A stretch of DNA of 64,000 bases from Pseudomonas laurentiana (GTDB lineage: Bacteria > Pseudomonadota > Gammaproteobacteria > Pseudomonadales > Pseudomonadaceae): assembly GCF_014648275.1 (NCBI RefSeq), contig NZ_BMQU01000003.1, forward strand, positions 1 through 64,000, written 5' to 3'. Position numbers and translations under genes: made by a program. Positions 49,697-59,472 of the stretch are shown piece by piece. How positions within the stretch are numbered: position 1 is the stretch's first letter; every line of letters begins with the position of its first letter. The notes beneath the pieces are model-generated. The model did not search any database. It saw nothing but the letters and a program-made list of their open reading frames with translations, and was not told where the DNA came from.

Positions 49697-50423
49697 GCTC
49701 GCGAGCCTGGCCAACCTGCTGGATGACTTTCCTGTCGCCCTGGTGGTACTCGATGGCGAGGCACGGATCATCGGGCACAACACCCACTGGTCACAGCGCA
49801 TGACACCCACGGTCGGAGACCTGCTCAGCGATGCGGTGCACCATGAAGACCAAGGGCTGTGGCAGGCTTTCATCGCCCGTTGGAAAACACCTGATCCTGC
49901 ACCGCAAGCCCTTGAACTGCGGCTGATTGATCAGGGCAACGGGTTGCTCTGGTGTGAGGTGTCTTGCCGGTTCAAGGCCGGGTGTGCGCTGTTGTCGCTC
50001 CAGGACCGCACCTCTCGGCGTCAGCAGGAATTTCAACTGCGGGCCAGCCACCGCAGTGCCAGCGATTTGTTACACAACCTGCCGTTCATGATTTATCGCG
50101 GCCGGATCAACCGTGAGTGGACGATGGAGTTTGTCAGTCGAGGCTGTGAGCAACTGACCGGTTTCAGCGCCGAGGCGATCGAGGACCGAGAGGCCGGCGG
50201 CTATGGTCGGTTGATCTTGCCAGAGTACGCTGACTACATCTGGTATGGCGTCCAAACCGCATTGCTCCGGCGCGAACCCTATTCGCTGACGTATCAGATC
50301 CGCTGCGCCAACGGTACGGTCAAGTGGGTTCAGGAAGAGGGGACGGGCATTTTCACCGATGGCGGCGAGGTGCTGGGTATTGAAGGGGCGATCTTTGAGG
50401 TGCGGGCAGTCGCCGCTGGCTGA
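49683..50423 (+). CDS. two-PAS-domain signalling protein without output domain
   Basis: This 246-residue soluble protein has a degenerate N-terminal PAS (about 10-115) and a clearer C-terminal PAS (about 130-240, with FMIYRGRINREWTMEFVSRG and KWVQEEGTGIF). There is no kinase, GGDEF or HTH. It is translationally coupled to the response regulator and probably modulates the two-component system. Confidence 0.82.
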   Translation: MPFTELASLANLLDDFPVALVVLDGEARIIGHNTHWSQRMTPTVGDLLSDAVHHEDQGLWQAFIARWKTPDPAPQALELRLIDQGNGLLWCEVSCRFKAGCALLSLQDRTSRRQQEFQLRASHRSASDLLHNLPFMIYRGRINREWTMEFVSRGCEQLTGFSAEAIEDREAGGYGRLILPEYADYIWYGVQTALLRREPYSLTYQIRCANGTVKWVQEEGTGIFTDGGEVLGIEGAIFEVRAVAAG

Positions 50424-50477
50424 CCAGCGGCGATGGGTTCTTGTGGTGTCGGCCTGTGTTCCGCTTGGCGTGCGGGG

Positions 50478-52820
50478 TCAGGCGCGCACGCGGCTTTTGT
50501 CCGGGTCATAGAAGATCGGTGCACAGACCGTGGCGTCGATGCGTTTTTGCACACCATCGACTTTGCCCACTTGCAGCGCCTGCCCCAGCTCCGCGTAAGC
50601 CACATCCAGGCGGCACAGGGCAATGTTGCTCGCCAGCAATGGCGAGCGACAGGCGCTGGTGATGACCCCGACCTGCGCCCGTCCGTGGTACACGCCATCG
50701 CCATGATGGGCCACTTCATTGCCTTGGAGTGTCAGCCCGACCAGCTTGTGCGTGGGGTGCGCACTGCGCCGCAGCAAGGCCTCACGGCCAATAAAGTCAT
50801 CGGTCTTGCTCTTGAGTGGCACACTGAAGCCGATCCCGGCCTCGAACGGATCGGTCTGGTCGTTGAACTCGTAGCCAGCAAATATCAGCCCGGCCTCGAT
50901 GCGCAACATGTCCAGGGCTTCCAGCCCCAACGGCACGATCCCCAAGGGTTGGCCCAATGCCCAGATACGGTCCCAGACCTGTTCCGCATCCTGCGGGGCG
51001 CACCATACCTCGTAGCCCAGTTCGCCGGTGTAGCCGGTACGGGAAACCATGACCGGGCAACCGTCGAAACCGTCCAGGCGTCCGACCAGAAAGCGGAACC
51101 AGCCCAGCGCGTCCAACCCTGGTTGTGTGGCCGGGGTCCAGATCATCTGTTTAAGCAGCGCTCGGCTCAGCGGGCCCTGCACCGACAGGTTGTGGATCTT
51201 CTCGCTGGCCGACTTGATCCAGACTTTCATGCCGAGCTTTTCGGCCTGCTCACGTAGCCATACCCCGGCGTACTCTTCGCCGCAGATCCAGCGGAAGTTG
51301 TCCGGGCCAAGGCGCAGTAATGTGCCGTCGTCGAGCATGCCGCCATGTTCATGGCACATGGCCGAGTAGACCACTTGGCCGACGGCCAGGCGCCTGACGT
51401 CACGGGTCAGGCAGTACTGCAGCAACGCCTCGGCATCGGGGCCCAGAATCTCGAATTTGCGCAGGGCAGTCAGGTCCATGACGGCAACACGCTCACGGCA
51501 ACCGTAGTACTCGTCGATTGCGCCAAAACCATCGAAGCGCAGCGGCAGCCAACAGTTGCGGTAATTGGTAAAGCTGCCGGTCAAGGCGCTGGTGCGGGAG
51601 TGGAATGCTGTTTCTTGGGTCAGCACCGGGTCGGCATCCGCCGTTTTTCGATTGGCCATGGCGATAGAGAATCGTTCCTTGTCGGCGTAGACACGAATAT
51701 GGATATCGGTCGGGTTCCAGCCGTTGGCCGGGTCGATGTCATCGGGGCAGGAGGAACTGGCACAGATCAGGTCGTTCATTGCCCGCATCAGCACGTAGTC
51801 ACCCGGCCGCGACCAGGGTTCATCCATGACCATCTGTTGATGGGCGTCGATGGCCGTGTTGAAGAAGAAGTTGATCGCCGGCCAGCCGCTGCGAGCCTGA
51901 ACACCATGGGCCTGCAGGGCACGGCTGAGGTTGTCGCTGCAGTTGTCATGGGCAAAATAGCCATGGCTTTCGTAATAGCGTGCGGTGCAGGCCAGGGCAA
52001 AGGCGTCGTGACGGCCGACGGTGTCGCGCACCACCTCGAGCATGGGGCGCATCTGCCGGTCGAAGAACTTGCTGAACAATCCAGGTGCGGGATAGGCGTT
52101 GCCGTTCAGGGTGCGAGTAACGGTCTGGTCAAGGTCGAACTCAAGGCCCTTGTCCAGGTCTCGTCGGTTCAGGGCAACGAAGTCCGAGGACTGGCGCCCG
52201 GCGACATCGATGACCTGAATGTATTGCCCCTTGCCCACGGTGTAGCTGCGGGCGCTGCCGGCAGGCAAGGTGAACTCGTCCACCAGGTCGGCCAGGGGTT
52301 CTGGCAGCGTGGGTACATGGACCACGGATGGATTGGCGCGATGCAGCCGTATCCGCAGTTCACTGGGCGTTTGCTGGGCGTCCACTGACGTTGCGTGAGC
52401 GGGCGCGGCAATGATCAGCAGCAGTGGCTCACTGAGGGTGAACTGGCGACTGTAGCCCGCAGCCGAATCAAAGCTCCAGAGCATCCCAGCGCCCGGCAGG
52501 CGCTGGGTGTCGAAGCCACGTTTGGTGAGCGCCTGCAGTATGCGCATGACCTGTCGGCTGTTGCCTGCCAGCGTTTGCTGGATAAAACCGCAGCCGCTGC
52601 CAGCGAGCAAACCCAGGCCCGCCAGAGCCGGGTTGGCCCTGGCGCTGAAGGCCATGACTTCACACGGTTGGAGGCCCTCCACATCAGTAATCTGCAGGGT
52701 ATCGCCGGGGTCCAGCTCGACCAGTGTCAGGCCGCCGCCGTTGACCCGGTAGTGCTCGGTTGCCGGTGTCCGGGTGAACAGGCCGGGTTCCCATGGTCGT
52801 GAAATACGGGGTGCGTGCAT
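50478..52820 (-). CDS. tdm: trimethylamine-N-oxide demethylase (TMAO aldolase)
   Basis: This 780-residue two-part enzyme has an N-terminal DUF1989 region (about 1-380, including RSYTVGKGQYIQVIDVAGRQ and SSCPDDIDPANGWNPTDIHI) and a C-terminal GcvT-like THF-binding region (about 410-780, with MSRTGYTGELGYEVW). Tdm splits TMAO to dimethylamine and formaldehyde; the second domain can trap the formaldehyde on THF. AGAGGAG precedes the ATG at 52820. It follows tmm after 34 bp. Confidence 0.92.
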   Translation of the reverse strand: MHAPRISRPWEPGLFTRTPATEHYRVNGGGLTLVELDPGDTLQITDVEGLQPCEVMAFSARANPALAGLGLLAGSGCGFIQQTLAGNSRQVMRILQALTKRGFDTQRLPGAGMLWSFDSAAGYSRQFTLSEPLLLIIAAPAHATSVDAQQTPSELRIRLHRANPSVVHVPTLPEPLADLVDEFTLPAGSARSYTVGKGQYIQVIDVAGRQSSDFVALNRRDLDKGLEFDLDQTVTRTLNGNAYPAPGLFSKFFDRQMRPMLEVVRDTVGRHDAFALACTARYYESHGYFAHDNCSDNLSRALQAHGVQARSGWPAINFFFNTAIDAHQQMVMDEPWSRPGDYVLMRAMNDLICASSSCPDDIDPANGWNPTDIHIRVYADKERFSIAMANRKTADADPVLTQETAFHSRTSALTGSFTNYRNCWLPLRFDGFGAIDEYYGCRERVAVMDLTALRKFEILGPDAEALLQYCLTRDVRRLAVGQVVYSAMCHEHGGMLDDGTLLRLGPDNFRWICGEEYAGVWLREQAEKLGMKVWIKSASEKIHNLSVQGPLSRALLKQMIWTPATQPGLDALGWFRFLVGRLDGFDGCPVMVSRTGYTGELGYEVWCAPQDAEQVWDRIWALGQPLGIVPLGLEALDMLRIEAGLIFAGYEFNDQTDPFEAGIGFSVPLKSKTDDFIGREALLRRSAHPTHKLVGLTLQGNEVAHHGDGVYHGRAQVGVITSACRSPLLASNIALCRLDVAYAELGQALQVGKVDGVQKRIDATVCAPIFYDPDKSRVRA

Positions 52821-52854
52821 GCCGCTTCTCCTCTGTCCTGAGTCCCTGGGCGGC

Positions 52855-54222
52855 TTAGCTGGCGGATTTGACGCTAACGTGTGGCGCGTTGAGGTAGGCC
52901 TCCATTGAGTCATCCAGCGCCTCAAGCCACGGCGTATGGTGGGGCGGTGACTGCGTGCCGGTCATCAGTGAGCGATAGGATTTATCACGGTAGCCCATGA
53001 TGTTCGTCGCTTTATCGTGCTTCCAGTGCAGGAAGGTTTCGTTCACAGCAGGGATGTTGAAGCTCGGGTAGTCCGTTGCATCCACCAGTTGCTGGATGTA
53101 CGCCCCCTGGTATTCGAACATTTGCTGGTTGGTTTGCAGCTCGGCTTCGCGTGCTTGCCATTGCAGGCAGTCGGCGTTGCGGGTGGCAGCGTCGGGCAGG
53201 GCGATACGCCCCAGGATCACGTCGCGGGCATACCAGGCTTGAGCATCAAACATGTTGAAGGAGTACCACTGGTCCTGCATGCCGAGGTAGATCAGCTTCG
53301 GGTTGGGTTCCCAGAAAATGCCCTTGTAGAGGTTGCGCGGCCAAAGGCGGTTGTCGGTCTTCAAACACAGCGATTCGGGCAGGAACGGGAAATGGTGTTT
53401 GTACCCCGTGCACAGAATCACCGCGTCGATCGGTTTGCTGGTGCCGTCGATAAAATAGGCCCGGTCGTTCTCAAGGCGTTGCAGCAGAGGTTTTTCTTCC
53501 CAGTTTGCTGGCCACTTGTAGCCCATGGGTGCCGTACGATAACAACTGGTGATACTGCGGGCGCCATACTTGTAGCACTGCGAGCCGATGTCCTCGGCAG
53601 AGTAGCTGCTACCGACAATCAAGAGATTCTTGTCTTTGAATTCCAGTGCTTCGCGGAAGTCATGGGCATGCAGAATACGCCCGGCAAAATGTTCAAAGCC
53701 TGGGAAGTACGGGACTATTGGCGTCGAGAAGTGCCCGCAGGCATTGATCACGTAATCAAATTCTTCCAGGGTCTCGGTGTCGTTCTTGTAGTCATGGGCC
53801 AGAACAGAGAAACGCTGGGTGTGTTCATCGAAGGTGACCTGACGCACCACCGTGTTGAAGCGGATGTAATCGCGCACACCGGCTTTCTCGACGCGGCCCT
53901 TGATGTAGTCCCAGAGCACTTCACGGGGTGGGTAAGAGGCGATTGGCCGACCAAAATGCTCTTCAAAGGTGTAGTCGGCAAACTCCAGGCACTCTTTCGG
54001 CCCGTTCGACCAGAGGTAGCGGTACATGCTGCCGTGGACCGGTTCGCCGTTTTCATCCAGACCGGTGCGCCAGGTGTAGTTCCACATGCCGCCCCAGTCT
54101 TGTTGCTTTTCGAAGCAGACCAGTTCGGGAATGGCAGCGCCTTTGTCCCGAGCCGATTGGAACGCTCGAAGTTGTGCCATGCCGCAAGGGCCTGCACCAA
54201 TAATTGCAACGCGTGAGTTCAT
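52855..54222 (-). CDS. tmm: trimethylamine monooxygenase
   Basis: This 455-residue flavin-containing monooxygenase has FAD motif [19 protein letters not shown]-like [14 protein letters not shown] near residue 170 and the NADPH motif [15 protein letters not shown]. The Tmm-type [20 protein letters not shown] block distinguishes it from other FMOs. It oxidises trimethylamine to TMAO. It heads the tmm-tdm operon. Confidence 0.93.
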   Translation of the reverse strand: MNSRVAIIGAGPCGMAQLRAFQSARDKGAAIPELVCFEKQQDWGGMWNYTWRTGLDENGEPVHGSMYRYLWSNGPKECLEFADYTFEEHFGRPIASYPPREVLWDYIKGRVEKAGVRDYIRFNTVVRQVTFDEHTQRFSVLAHDYKNDTETLEEFDYVINACGHFSTPIVPYFPGFEHFAGRILHAHDFREALEFKDKNLLIVGSSYSAEDIGSQCYKYGARSITSCYRTAPMGYKWPANWEEKPLLQRLENDRAYFIDGTSKPIDAVILCTGYKHHFPFLPESLCLKTDNRLWPRNLYKGIFWEPNPKLIYLGMQDQWYSFNMFDAQAWYARDVILGRIALPDAATRNADCLQWQAREAELQTNQQMFEYQGAYIQQLVDATDYPSFNIPAVNETFLHWKHDKATNIMGYRDKSYRSLMTGTQSPPHHTPWLEALDDSMEAYLNAPHVSVKSAS

Positions 54223-54331
54223 GGGTATGCCTCTTAGTCCGAATTGACATCAGCGTGTTCCGCATCAGCGATGCGATAATTCCTGCCTGGAAAAATACTT
54301 GCCCAAAAGGAATTTCCGCTCAATCCGGAAA

Positions 54332-54393
54332 AAGAGGTACGTCTAAAGAGGTAGCCCGCTAGAAACCGCAGGCGGTATACCCACAAAGAGGTA
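54332..54393 (-). promoter_or_regulatory. three AAAGAGGTA direct repeats upstream of tmm
   Basis: The 8-mer AAGAGGTA occurs at 54332-54339, 54346-54353 and 54386-54393, all in the same direction, in the 275-bp region between tmm and the divergent PAS-MCP gene. The same word forms the inverted repeat in the dmm promoter. Confidence 0.68.
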
Positions 54394-54497
54394 TCTGCCT
54401 GGCGCGAAGCCCCTTGTTATAGTCCGGCAGGCGTTTGCTCACCCAAGCACTCGCCAGAACAATGTAGGGGTCGTGTTCGCTGTCAGGAGAAGTCGCC

Positions 54498-55487
54498 ATG
54501 TGGTTCAGACATTCCGCAACCGCGCTGGCCGTCGACCTTACCCGGGTGATGAATTGCCTGTTGGTCGAACAGCAGACCGATATCAATCAGCTCTCGGGGT
54601 TGAAGCGCCAACCTGAGTTGCTCGCAACCTTTCAACAGTTGAGCGAGCAATGGCACGCTCACCTGCAGTCGCAGCGTCAGGCTGCCATGCTGCCTGCTGC
54701 ACCCTGCAGCGCCGAGGACTATCAGCGCTTGCTCGGGCAATTGGCCGATGTCGAGCAGCAACGTCGTGGGCTTGAGGCCGAGTTGTCGCGTTACCGTGAA
54801 GAGCGCGCGGCAATGGTCGCGGTGCAAAACCGTCAGCTAGAAGATGAGCAAGCCTGGGCACTGACCAGGCAGGCGCTGACAGAAGGGTGTTGGGACCTCA
54901 CGGTCGTGAACGGTGATGCGGATCATCCGAAGAACGTGATCCGCTGGTCTGACCAGTTCCGTCAGCTTATCGGCTATGGCCCAGGGGAGTTCGCAGACGG
55001 TTGGGACAGTTTTTTTACAGTTGCCCAGCCGCAGGATCTGAAAAATGTCATGCAGGTGTTTGGTGACTGCACGGCCAAGAACTCGACGCAGTCTTCCTAC
55101 ACCGTTGAATACCGCATGCGTCATAAAACCCGTGGCGAAACCTGGTACCGCGAGCGTGGTTGTTGCCTGCGCGATGCTCAAGGGGTGTTGCTCAGGGTCG
55201 TCGGTGCGGTACGCGACATCAGCGACGAGAAGGCCGCTGAAGCGCTGCGTACCCGCGAGCAAGATACGATGAGGAGCACCTACGGGGAAATTGCCAAGGT
55301 GGCAGGTGCGATCAAGGGGATCGCCGAGCAGACCAACCTGCTGGCACTGAACGCGGCCATTGAAGCCGCCCGTGCGGGGGAGCAGGGGCGCGGTTTTTCT
55401 GTGGTGGCAGATGAGGTCCGTAACCTGGCCAAGCGTACTCAGGAGTCGGTGCAGCAGATTCAGACGATGCTCAAGAGAGACCAGTGA
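54498..55487 (+). CDS. cytoplasmic PAS/methyl-accepting chemotaxis-like protein
   Basis: This 329-residue protein has no convincing membrane helix. A coiled N-terminal part (1-120) is followed by a PAS domain (about 125-245, with PAC-like [16 protein letters not shown]) and a short MCP signalling hairpin ([20 protein letters not shown]). Both helices beyond the hairpin are cut short. AGGAG precedes the ATG. It may couple amine metabolism to motility. It is divergent from tmm across the repeat-bearing promoter. Confidence 0.88.
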   Translation: MWFRHSATALAVDLTRVMNCLLVEQQTDINQLSGLKRQPELLATFQQLSEQWHAHLQSQRQAAMLPAAPCSAEDYQRLLGQLADVEQQRRGLEAELSRYREERAAMVAVQNRQLEDEQAWALTRQALTEGCWDLTVVNGDADHPKNVIRWSDQFRQLIGYGPGEFADGWDSFFTVAQPQDLKNVMQVFGDCTAKNSTQSSYTVEYRMRHKTRGETWYRERGCCLRDAQGVLLRVVGAVRDISDEKAAEALRTREQDTMRSTYGEIAKVAGAIKGIAEQTNLLALNAAIEAARAGEQGRGFSVVADEVRNLAKRTQESVQQIQTMLKRDQ

Positions 55488-55563
55488 ACCGAACCTCCAG
55501 CACTTGCGCATGGGCTAGACAGTCACCATACGCAGTGATGCGCTATAAAGGCACTTGGAAAGT

Positions 55564-55584
55564 TAATGTTATAAGGTAACATTA
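55564..55584. promoter_or_regulatory. Zur box
   Basis: TAATGTTA-TAAGG-TAACATTA is a palindrome with perfect 8-bp halves, 27 bp before the hisI start. This is the Zur operator pattern of gamma-proteobacteria (GTTATA..TAAC core). Confidence 0.85.
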
Positions 55585-55611
55585 CGCTTTTCCAGATTCA
55601 GGTGCTTCAGC

Positions 55612-56025
55612 ATGCCCTTTCTCGCTTTGGAGCAAGCCCCGGCGGGCTTTCGTTACCCCCTTTCACAGGCGCTCGATGCCATTGCGTGGAATGAGCAGGG
55701 CTTGATTGCGGCCATTGCACAGCAACACGACACGGGCCAGGTGTTGATGCTGGCGTGGATGAATCGCGCGGCCCTGGAGGAGACCCTGGCAACCGGGCGT
55801 GTCTGCTACTGGTCACGCCGTCGGCGTCAGTTGTGGCGCAAGGGCGATACGTCCGGGCATGTTCAGCAATTGATCGCAGCGCGCCTGGATTGCGATGGCG
55901 ATGCCATCCTGCTGCAGGTGGAGCAACACGGGCCCGCCTGCCATACCGGGCGCCCAAGCTGTTTCTACAATGCGATTCTCGATCAGCAGATCGAAGTACA
56001 GGGTGCGCCGGGAGATCAGCCGTGA
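55612..56025 (+). CDS. hisI: phosphoribosyl-AMP cyclohydrolase, Zur-linked paralog
   Basis: This 137-residue HisI has [20 protein letters not shown], the [17 protein letters not shown] block, and the zinc/magnesium region [20 protein letters not shown] followed by HTGRPSCFY. All three Cys ligands are retained. The housekeeping hisI is expected elsewhere with hisE; this copy sits directly behind a Zur box and overlaps the dihydroorotase gene (GTGA), marking a zinc-starvation operon. Confidence 0.9.
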   Translation: MPFLALEQAPAGFRYPLSQALDAIAWNEQGLIAAIAQQHDTGQVLMLAWMNRAALEETLATGRVCYWSRRRRQLWRKGDTSGHVQQLIAARLDCDGDAILLQVEQHGPACHTGRPSCFYNAILDQQIEVQGAPGDQP

Positions 56026-57362
56026 GCAGTGTGCTGATCCGTAATGCTCGCTTGGTCAATGAAGGGCGTATCGTCGACGCTGACCTGCTGGTTGCCCATG
56101 GCCGTATCGAAAAGATCGCCAGCAGTATTGAAGGGCGCAACGCCAGCGTGGAAATCGACGCGGCCGGGCAATGGCTGTTGCCCGGGATGATCGACGACCA
56201 AGTGCATTTTCGTGAGCCTGGTGCACCACACAAGGCCAGTATTGCCAGCGAGTCACGGGCCGCCGTGGCGGGTGGCATTACCAGCTTCATGGACATGCCC
56301 AACACCCATCCGGCAACGCTCGACCTGAGCGCGCTGGCCGACAAGAAGTCCCGGGCTGCGCGCAGTTCGCTGGCCAACTACGGCTTTCACTTTGGCGTCA
56401 GCAAGGACAACCTTGAGACGGTCGCGCGTCTTGACCCGCGCGAAGTAGCCGGCGTGAAGGTGTTCATGGGCGCGTCTACCGGCGACATGCTGGTCGATGA
56501 CCCATTGCTGCTGGAGCGGCTGTTTGCCTGCGTGCCGACCGTGTTGTTGGCCCATTGCGAGCACACCCCCTCTATTCGTGCCAACGAAGCGCGTTTTCGC
56601 GCGCGCCACGGCGACCGGATCAGCCCGGCGATGCACCCGCAGATTCGCAATGCCGAGGCCTGCTTTCGCTCATCGAGCCTGGCGGTGGAGTTGGCACGGC
56701 GTTTTGGCACGCGGCTGCACGTCCTGCATTTGAGCAGTGCCCGTGAGCTGGCACTGTTTGAGGACAAGCTGCTGGCGGAAAAGCGCATCAGCGCCGAAGT
56801 CTGTGTGCATCACCTGGTGTTCGATGATCGTGACTATCCGGTGCTGGGCAACCGGATCAAGTGCAACCCGGCGATCAAGTCCCAGGCAGACCGCGATGCC
56901 TTGCGTCAGGCCGTGCTGGGCAACCGCCTGGACGTGATCGGCACCGACCATGCCCCGCACACCCTGGAAGAAAAGAGCCTGCCTTACAGCCAGGCGCCGT
57001 CTGGCCTGCCGTTGGTGCAGCACGCGTTGCCAGCGTTGTTGGAGCTGGTTGAGCAAGGTCTTCTGCCGCTGACCCGCGTGGTCGAGAAGACCAGCCATGC
57101 CGTCGCTGAGTTGTTCGCGATTTCAGAGCGGGGTTTCTTGCGGGAGGGCTACTGGGCGGACCTGGTGCTGATCGAGCGTCTCGCACACCCCCGCGCAGTC
57201 GACCTCGACCCGTTGTACGCGCATTGCCAGTGGACGCCGTTCAGCGGGCGCGCCTTTCGTCATCGCGTCGCCACCACCTTGGTATCAGGGCAGTTGGCCT
57301 GGCACCGGGGGACATTATTCGACGATTGCCAAGGCCTGCCGCTGTCCTTCACCCGCCGCTAG
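56022..57362 (+). CDS. pyrQ: dihydroorotase-like amidohydrolase, Zur-linked
   Basis: This 446-residue amidohydrolase begins at GTG 56022, overlapping the hisI stop. The metal motif reads [13 protein letters not shown]: the first His of the usual HxH is Gln, as in the PyrQ-like dihydroorotase branch. Further ligand candidates are [16 protein letters not shown] and GTDHAPHT. The P. aeruginosa Zur regulon contains the comparable pyrQ. It would supply dihydroorotase activity when the main PyrC lacks zinc. Confidence 0.85.
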   Translation: MSSVLIRNARLVNEGRIVDADLLVAHGRIEKIASSIEGRNASVEIDAAGQWLLPGMIDDQVHFREPGAPHKASIASESRAAVAGGITSFMDMPNTHPATLDLSALADKKSRAARSSLANYGFHFGVSKDNLETVARLDPREVAGVKVFMGASTGDMLVDDPLLLERLFACVPTVLLAHCEHTPSIRANEARFRARHGDRISPAMHPQIRNAEACFRSSSLAVELARRFGTRLHVLHLSSARELALFEDKLLAEKRISAEVCVHHLVFDDRDYPVLGNRIKCNPAIKSQADRDALRQAVLGNRLDVIGTDHAPHTLEEKSLPYSQAPSGLPLVQHALPALLELVEQGLLPLTRVVEKTSHAVAELFAISERGFLREGYWADLVLIERLAHPRAVDLDPLYAHCQWTPFSGRAFRHRVATTLVSGQLAWHRGTLFDDCQGLPLSFTRR

Positions 57363-57408
57363 TTCCCCTTGATAGGGGCTGACTGATTCTATGCCTGAGG
57401 AGTTACCG

Positions 57409-59349
57409 ATGATCCGCGTTACCCTGCCTGATGGGGCTGTTCGATGCTACGACTCGCCTGTTTGTGTTGCCGCCGTGGCTGCCGACATTGGCCCCGGTTT
57501 AGCCAAGGCGACCCTGGCGGGCAGGGTGGACGGGCGTTTGGTGGACAGCACGTTTGTGCTGGATCGGGACGCCAGCCTGAGCCTGGTGACTGCACGCGAT
57601 ACTGACGGCCTGAGCATCCTTCGTCATTCCTGCGCGCACTTGCTGGCCATGGCGGTGAAGCAGTTGTTCCCCACGGCACAGGTGACCGTAGGCCCCGTGA
57701 CCGAGGACGGCTTCTTCTATGACTTCGCCCATGAGCGTGCCTTCACCCCGGAGGACCTGTCGATTATCGAGGTGAGGATGCTGGACCTGGCGGCGCAAGA
57801 CCTGCCGGTGCTGCGTCGCGAGCTGTCGCGTGAGCAAGCGCTGGCGCTGTTCACTGCCGCAGGCGAGCAGTACAAGGCCCAACTGATCGCCGAGATTCCA
57901 CAAGGCGACGTGGTCAGCCTGTATCGCCAGGGTGATTTCGAAGACCTGTGCCGTGGCCCACATGTGCCGTCTACCGGAAAAACCGGTGCATTCACCTTGA
58001 CCAAGGTGGCGGGTTCCTATTGGAAGGGGGATGCACGCAATGCCTCACTGCAGCGGATTTACGGCACGTGTTGGGCGACCGCCAAGGACCTCAAGGCTTA
58101 CCAGACTCGCCAGGAGGAGGCCGGCAAGCGCGATCACCGCAAGCTGGGTGCGCAACTGGAACTGTTCCATTTCGACGACGCCGCGCCTGGCTCGGTGTTC
58201 TGGCACCCCAAGGGCTGGAGCCTGTTTCAGAGCCTGTTGGGCTACATGCGCAAGCGCCAGGACGCGGCGGGCTATGTCGAGGTCAACACGCCCGACGTGA
58301 TGGACCGCGGCCTTTGGGAGACCTCCGGGCATTGGTTCAATTACCGCGACAACATGTTCACCACGACCACTGAAGACGAGCGGGTGTTTGCCCTCAAACC
58401 GATGAACTGCCCCGGAGCGGTATCGCTGTATGCCCGGGGCTTGAAAAGCTACCGCGACTTGCCGTTGCGCATGGCGGAGTTCGGCAAGGTACATCGATAC
58501 GAGCCTTCCGGTGCCTTGCATGGTTTGCTTCGGGTGCGCCATTTCACCCAGGATGATGCGCACATCTTCTGCACCCCGACGCAGATGCAGGAGGAGTGTG
58601 CCAGCACCATCGCCCTGGTGTTCGACATCTACCGTGACTTCGGTTTCAGCGAAGTGGCGGTCAAGTTGTCGACGCGGCCAGTCAATCGTATTGGCTGTGA
58701 TGCTACATGGGATGTGCTTGAAGGCGCGTTGACCGGCGCGCTGGAGCGGATGCAGATCGACTATTCGCTGAACCCCGGTGAGGGGGCGTTCTACGGTCCG
58801 AAACTGGAATTCGTGCTGCGCGATGCCATTGGCCGTGATTGGCAATGCGGCACGCTGCAGGTTGACCTGAACCTCCCCGAGCGATTCGATATCCACTACA
58901 TCGACGAAAGTGGCGAGCGTCAGCGCCCGGTCATGCTGCATCGGGCGTTGTTCGGTTCTCTGGAGCGTTTCATCGGCATTCTGATTGAACACTACAGCGG
59001 TGCATTTCCCGTATGGCTGGCACCGCAGCAGGTGGTGGTCTTGAACATCAGCGAGGGCCAGTCGGATTATGCCCATCAGGTGGCTGCCACACTGAAGCAG
59101 GCTGGCGTGCGTGCCGCAGTCGACCTGCGCAACGAAAAAATTGGCTACAAGATCCGCGAACATACCCTGCAGAAAGTGCCCTATCTGATTATCGTCGGCG
59201 AGAAGGAGAGGGCAGAGGCGACCGTTGCTGTGCGGACGTGGCGTGGTGAAGACCAGGGTGTCGAGCCATTGGCTGTGCTGGTCAACCGCCTGGCAGGAGC
59301 CATTGCCGGGCCGGGTAACCCCTCGGTTCCTGCGGGAAGCCAGCCATAG
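57409..59349 (+). CDS. thrS: threonyl-tRNA synthetase, Zur-linked paralog
   Basis: This 646-residue ThrRS is complete: TGS domain (1-60), editing domain with HSCAH near 72 and [12 protein letters not shown] near 180, the catalytic core, and the anticodon-binding domain from about 545. The zinc ligands Cys (MNCPGAV), His (QDDAHIFC) and His ([10 protein letters not shown]) are all kept, so it is not a zinc-free form. GAGGAG precedes the ATG at 57409. The third gene of the zinc-starvation operon, as in cyanobacterial and pseudomonad Zur-controlled thrS2. Confidence 0.92.
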   Translation: MIRVTLPDGAVRCYDSPVCVAAVAADIGPGLAKATLAGRVDGRLVDSTFVLDRDASLSLVTARDTDGLSILRHSCAHLLAMAVKQLFPTAQVTVGPVTEDGFFYDFAHERAFTPEDLSIIEVRMLDLAAQDLPVLRRELSREQALALFTAAGEQYKAQLIAEIPQGDVVSLYRQGDFEDLCRGPHVPSTGKTGAFTLTKVAGSYWKGDARNASLQRIYGTCWATAKDLKAYQTRQEEAGKRDHRKLGAQLELFHFDDAAPGSVFWHPKGWSLFQSLLGYMRKRQDAAGYVEVNTPDVMDRGLWETSGHWFNYRDNMFTTTTEDERVFALKPMNCPGAVSLYARGLKSYRDLPLRMAEFGKVHRYEPSGALHGLLRVRHFTQDDAHIFCTPTQMQEECASTIALVFDIYRDFGFSEVAVKLSTRPVNRIGCDATWDVLEGALTGALERMQIDYSLNPGEGAFYGPKLEFVLRDAIGRDWQCGTLQVDLNLPERFDIHYIDESGERQRPVMLHRALFGSLERFIGILIEHYSGAFPVWLAPQQVVVLNISEGQSDYAHQVAATLKQAGVRAAVDLRNEKIGYKIREHTLQKVPYLIIVGEKERAEATVAVRTWRGEDQGVEPLAVLVNRLAGAIAGPGNPSVPAGSQP

Positions 59350-59472
59350 GGTGTCGTGTACAAGCCTGCGGCCTTGAATCGTGCGGCGTTCGCTAGGCTT
59401 GCCAGCACGACTGGGTAAGCGCAAGATTTGGCGATTATGCGGTATCCCCCCTCAAGGACGCAGTGAACTGCC

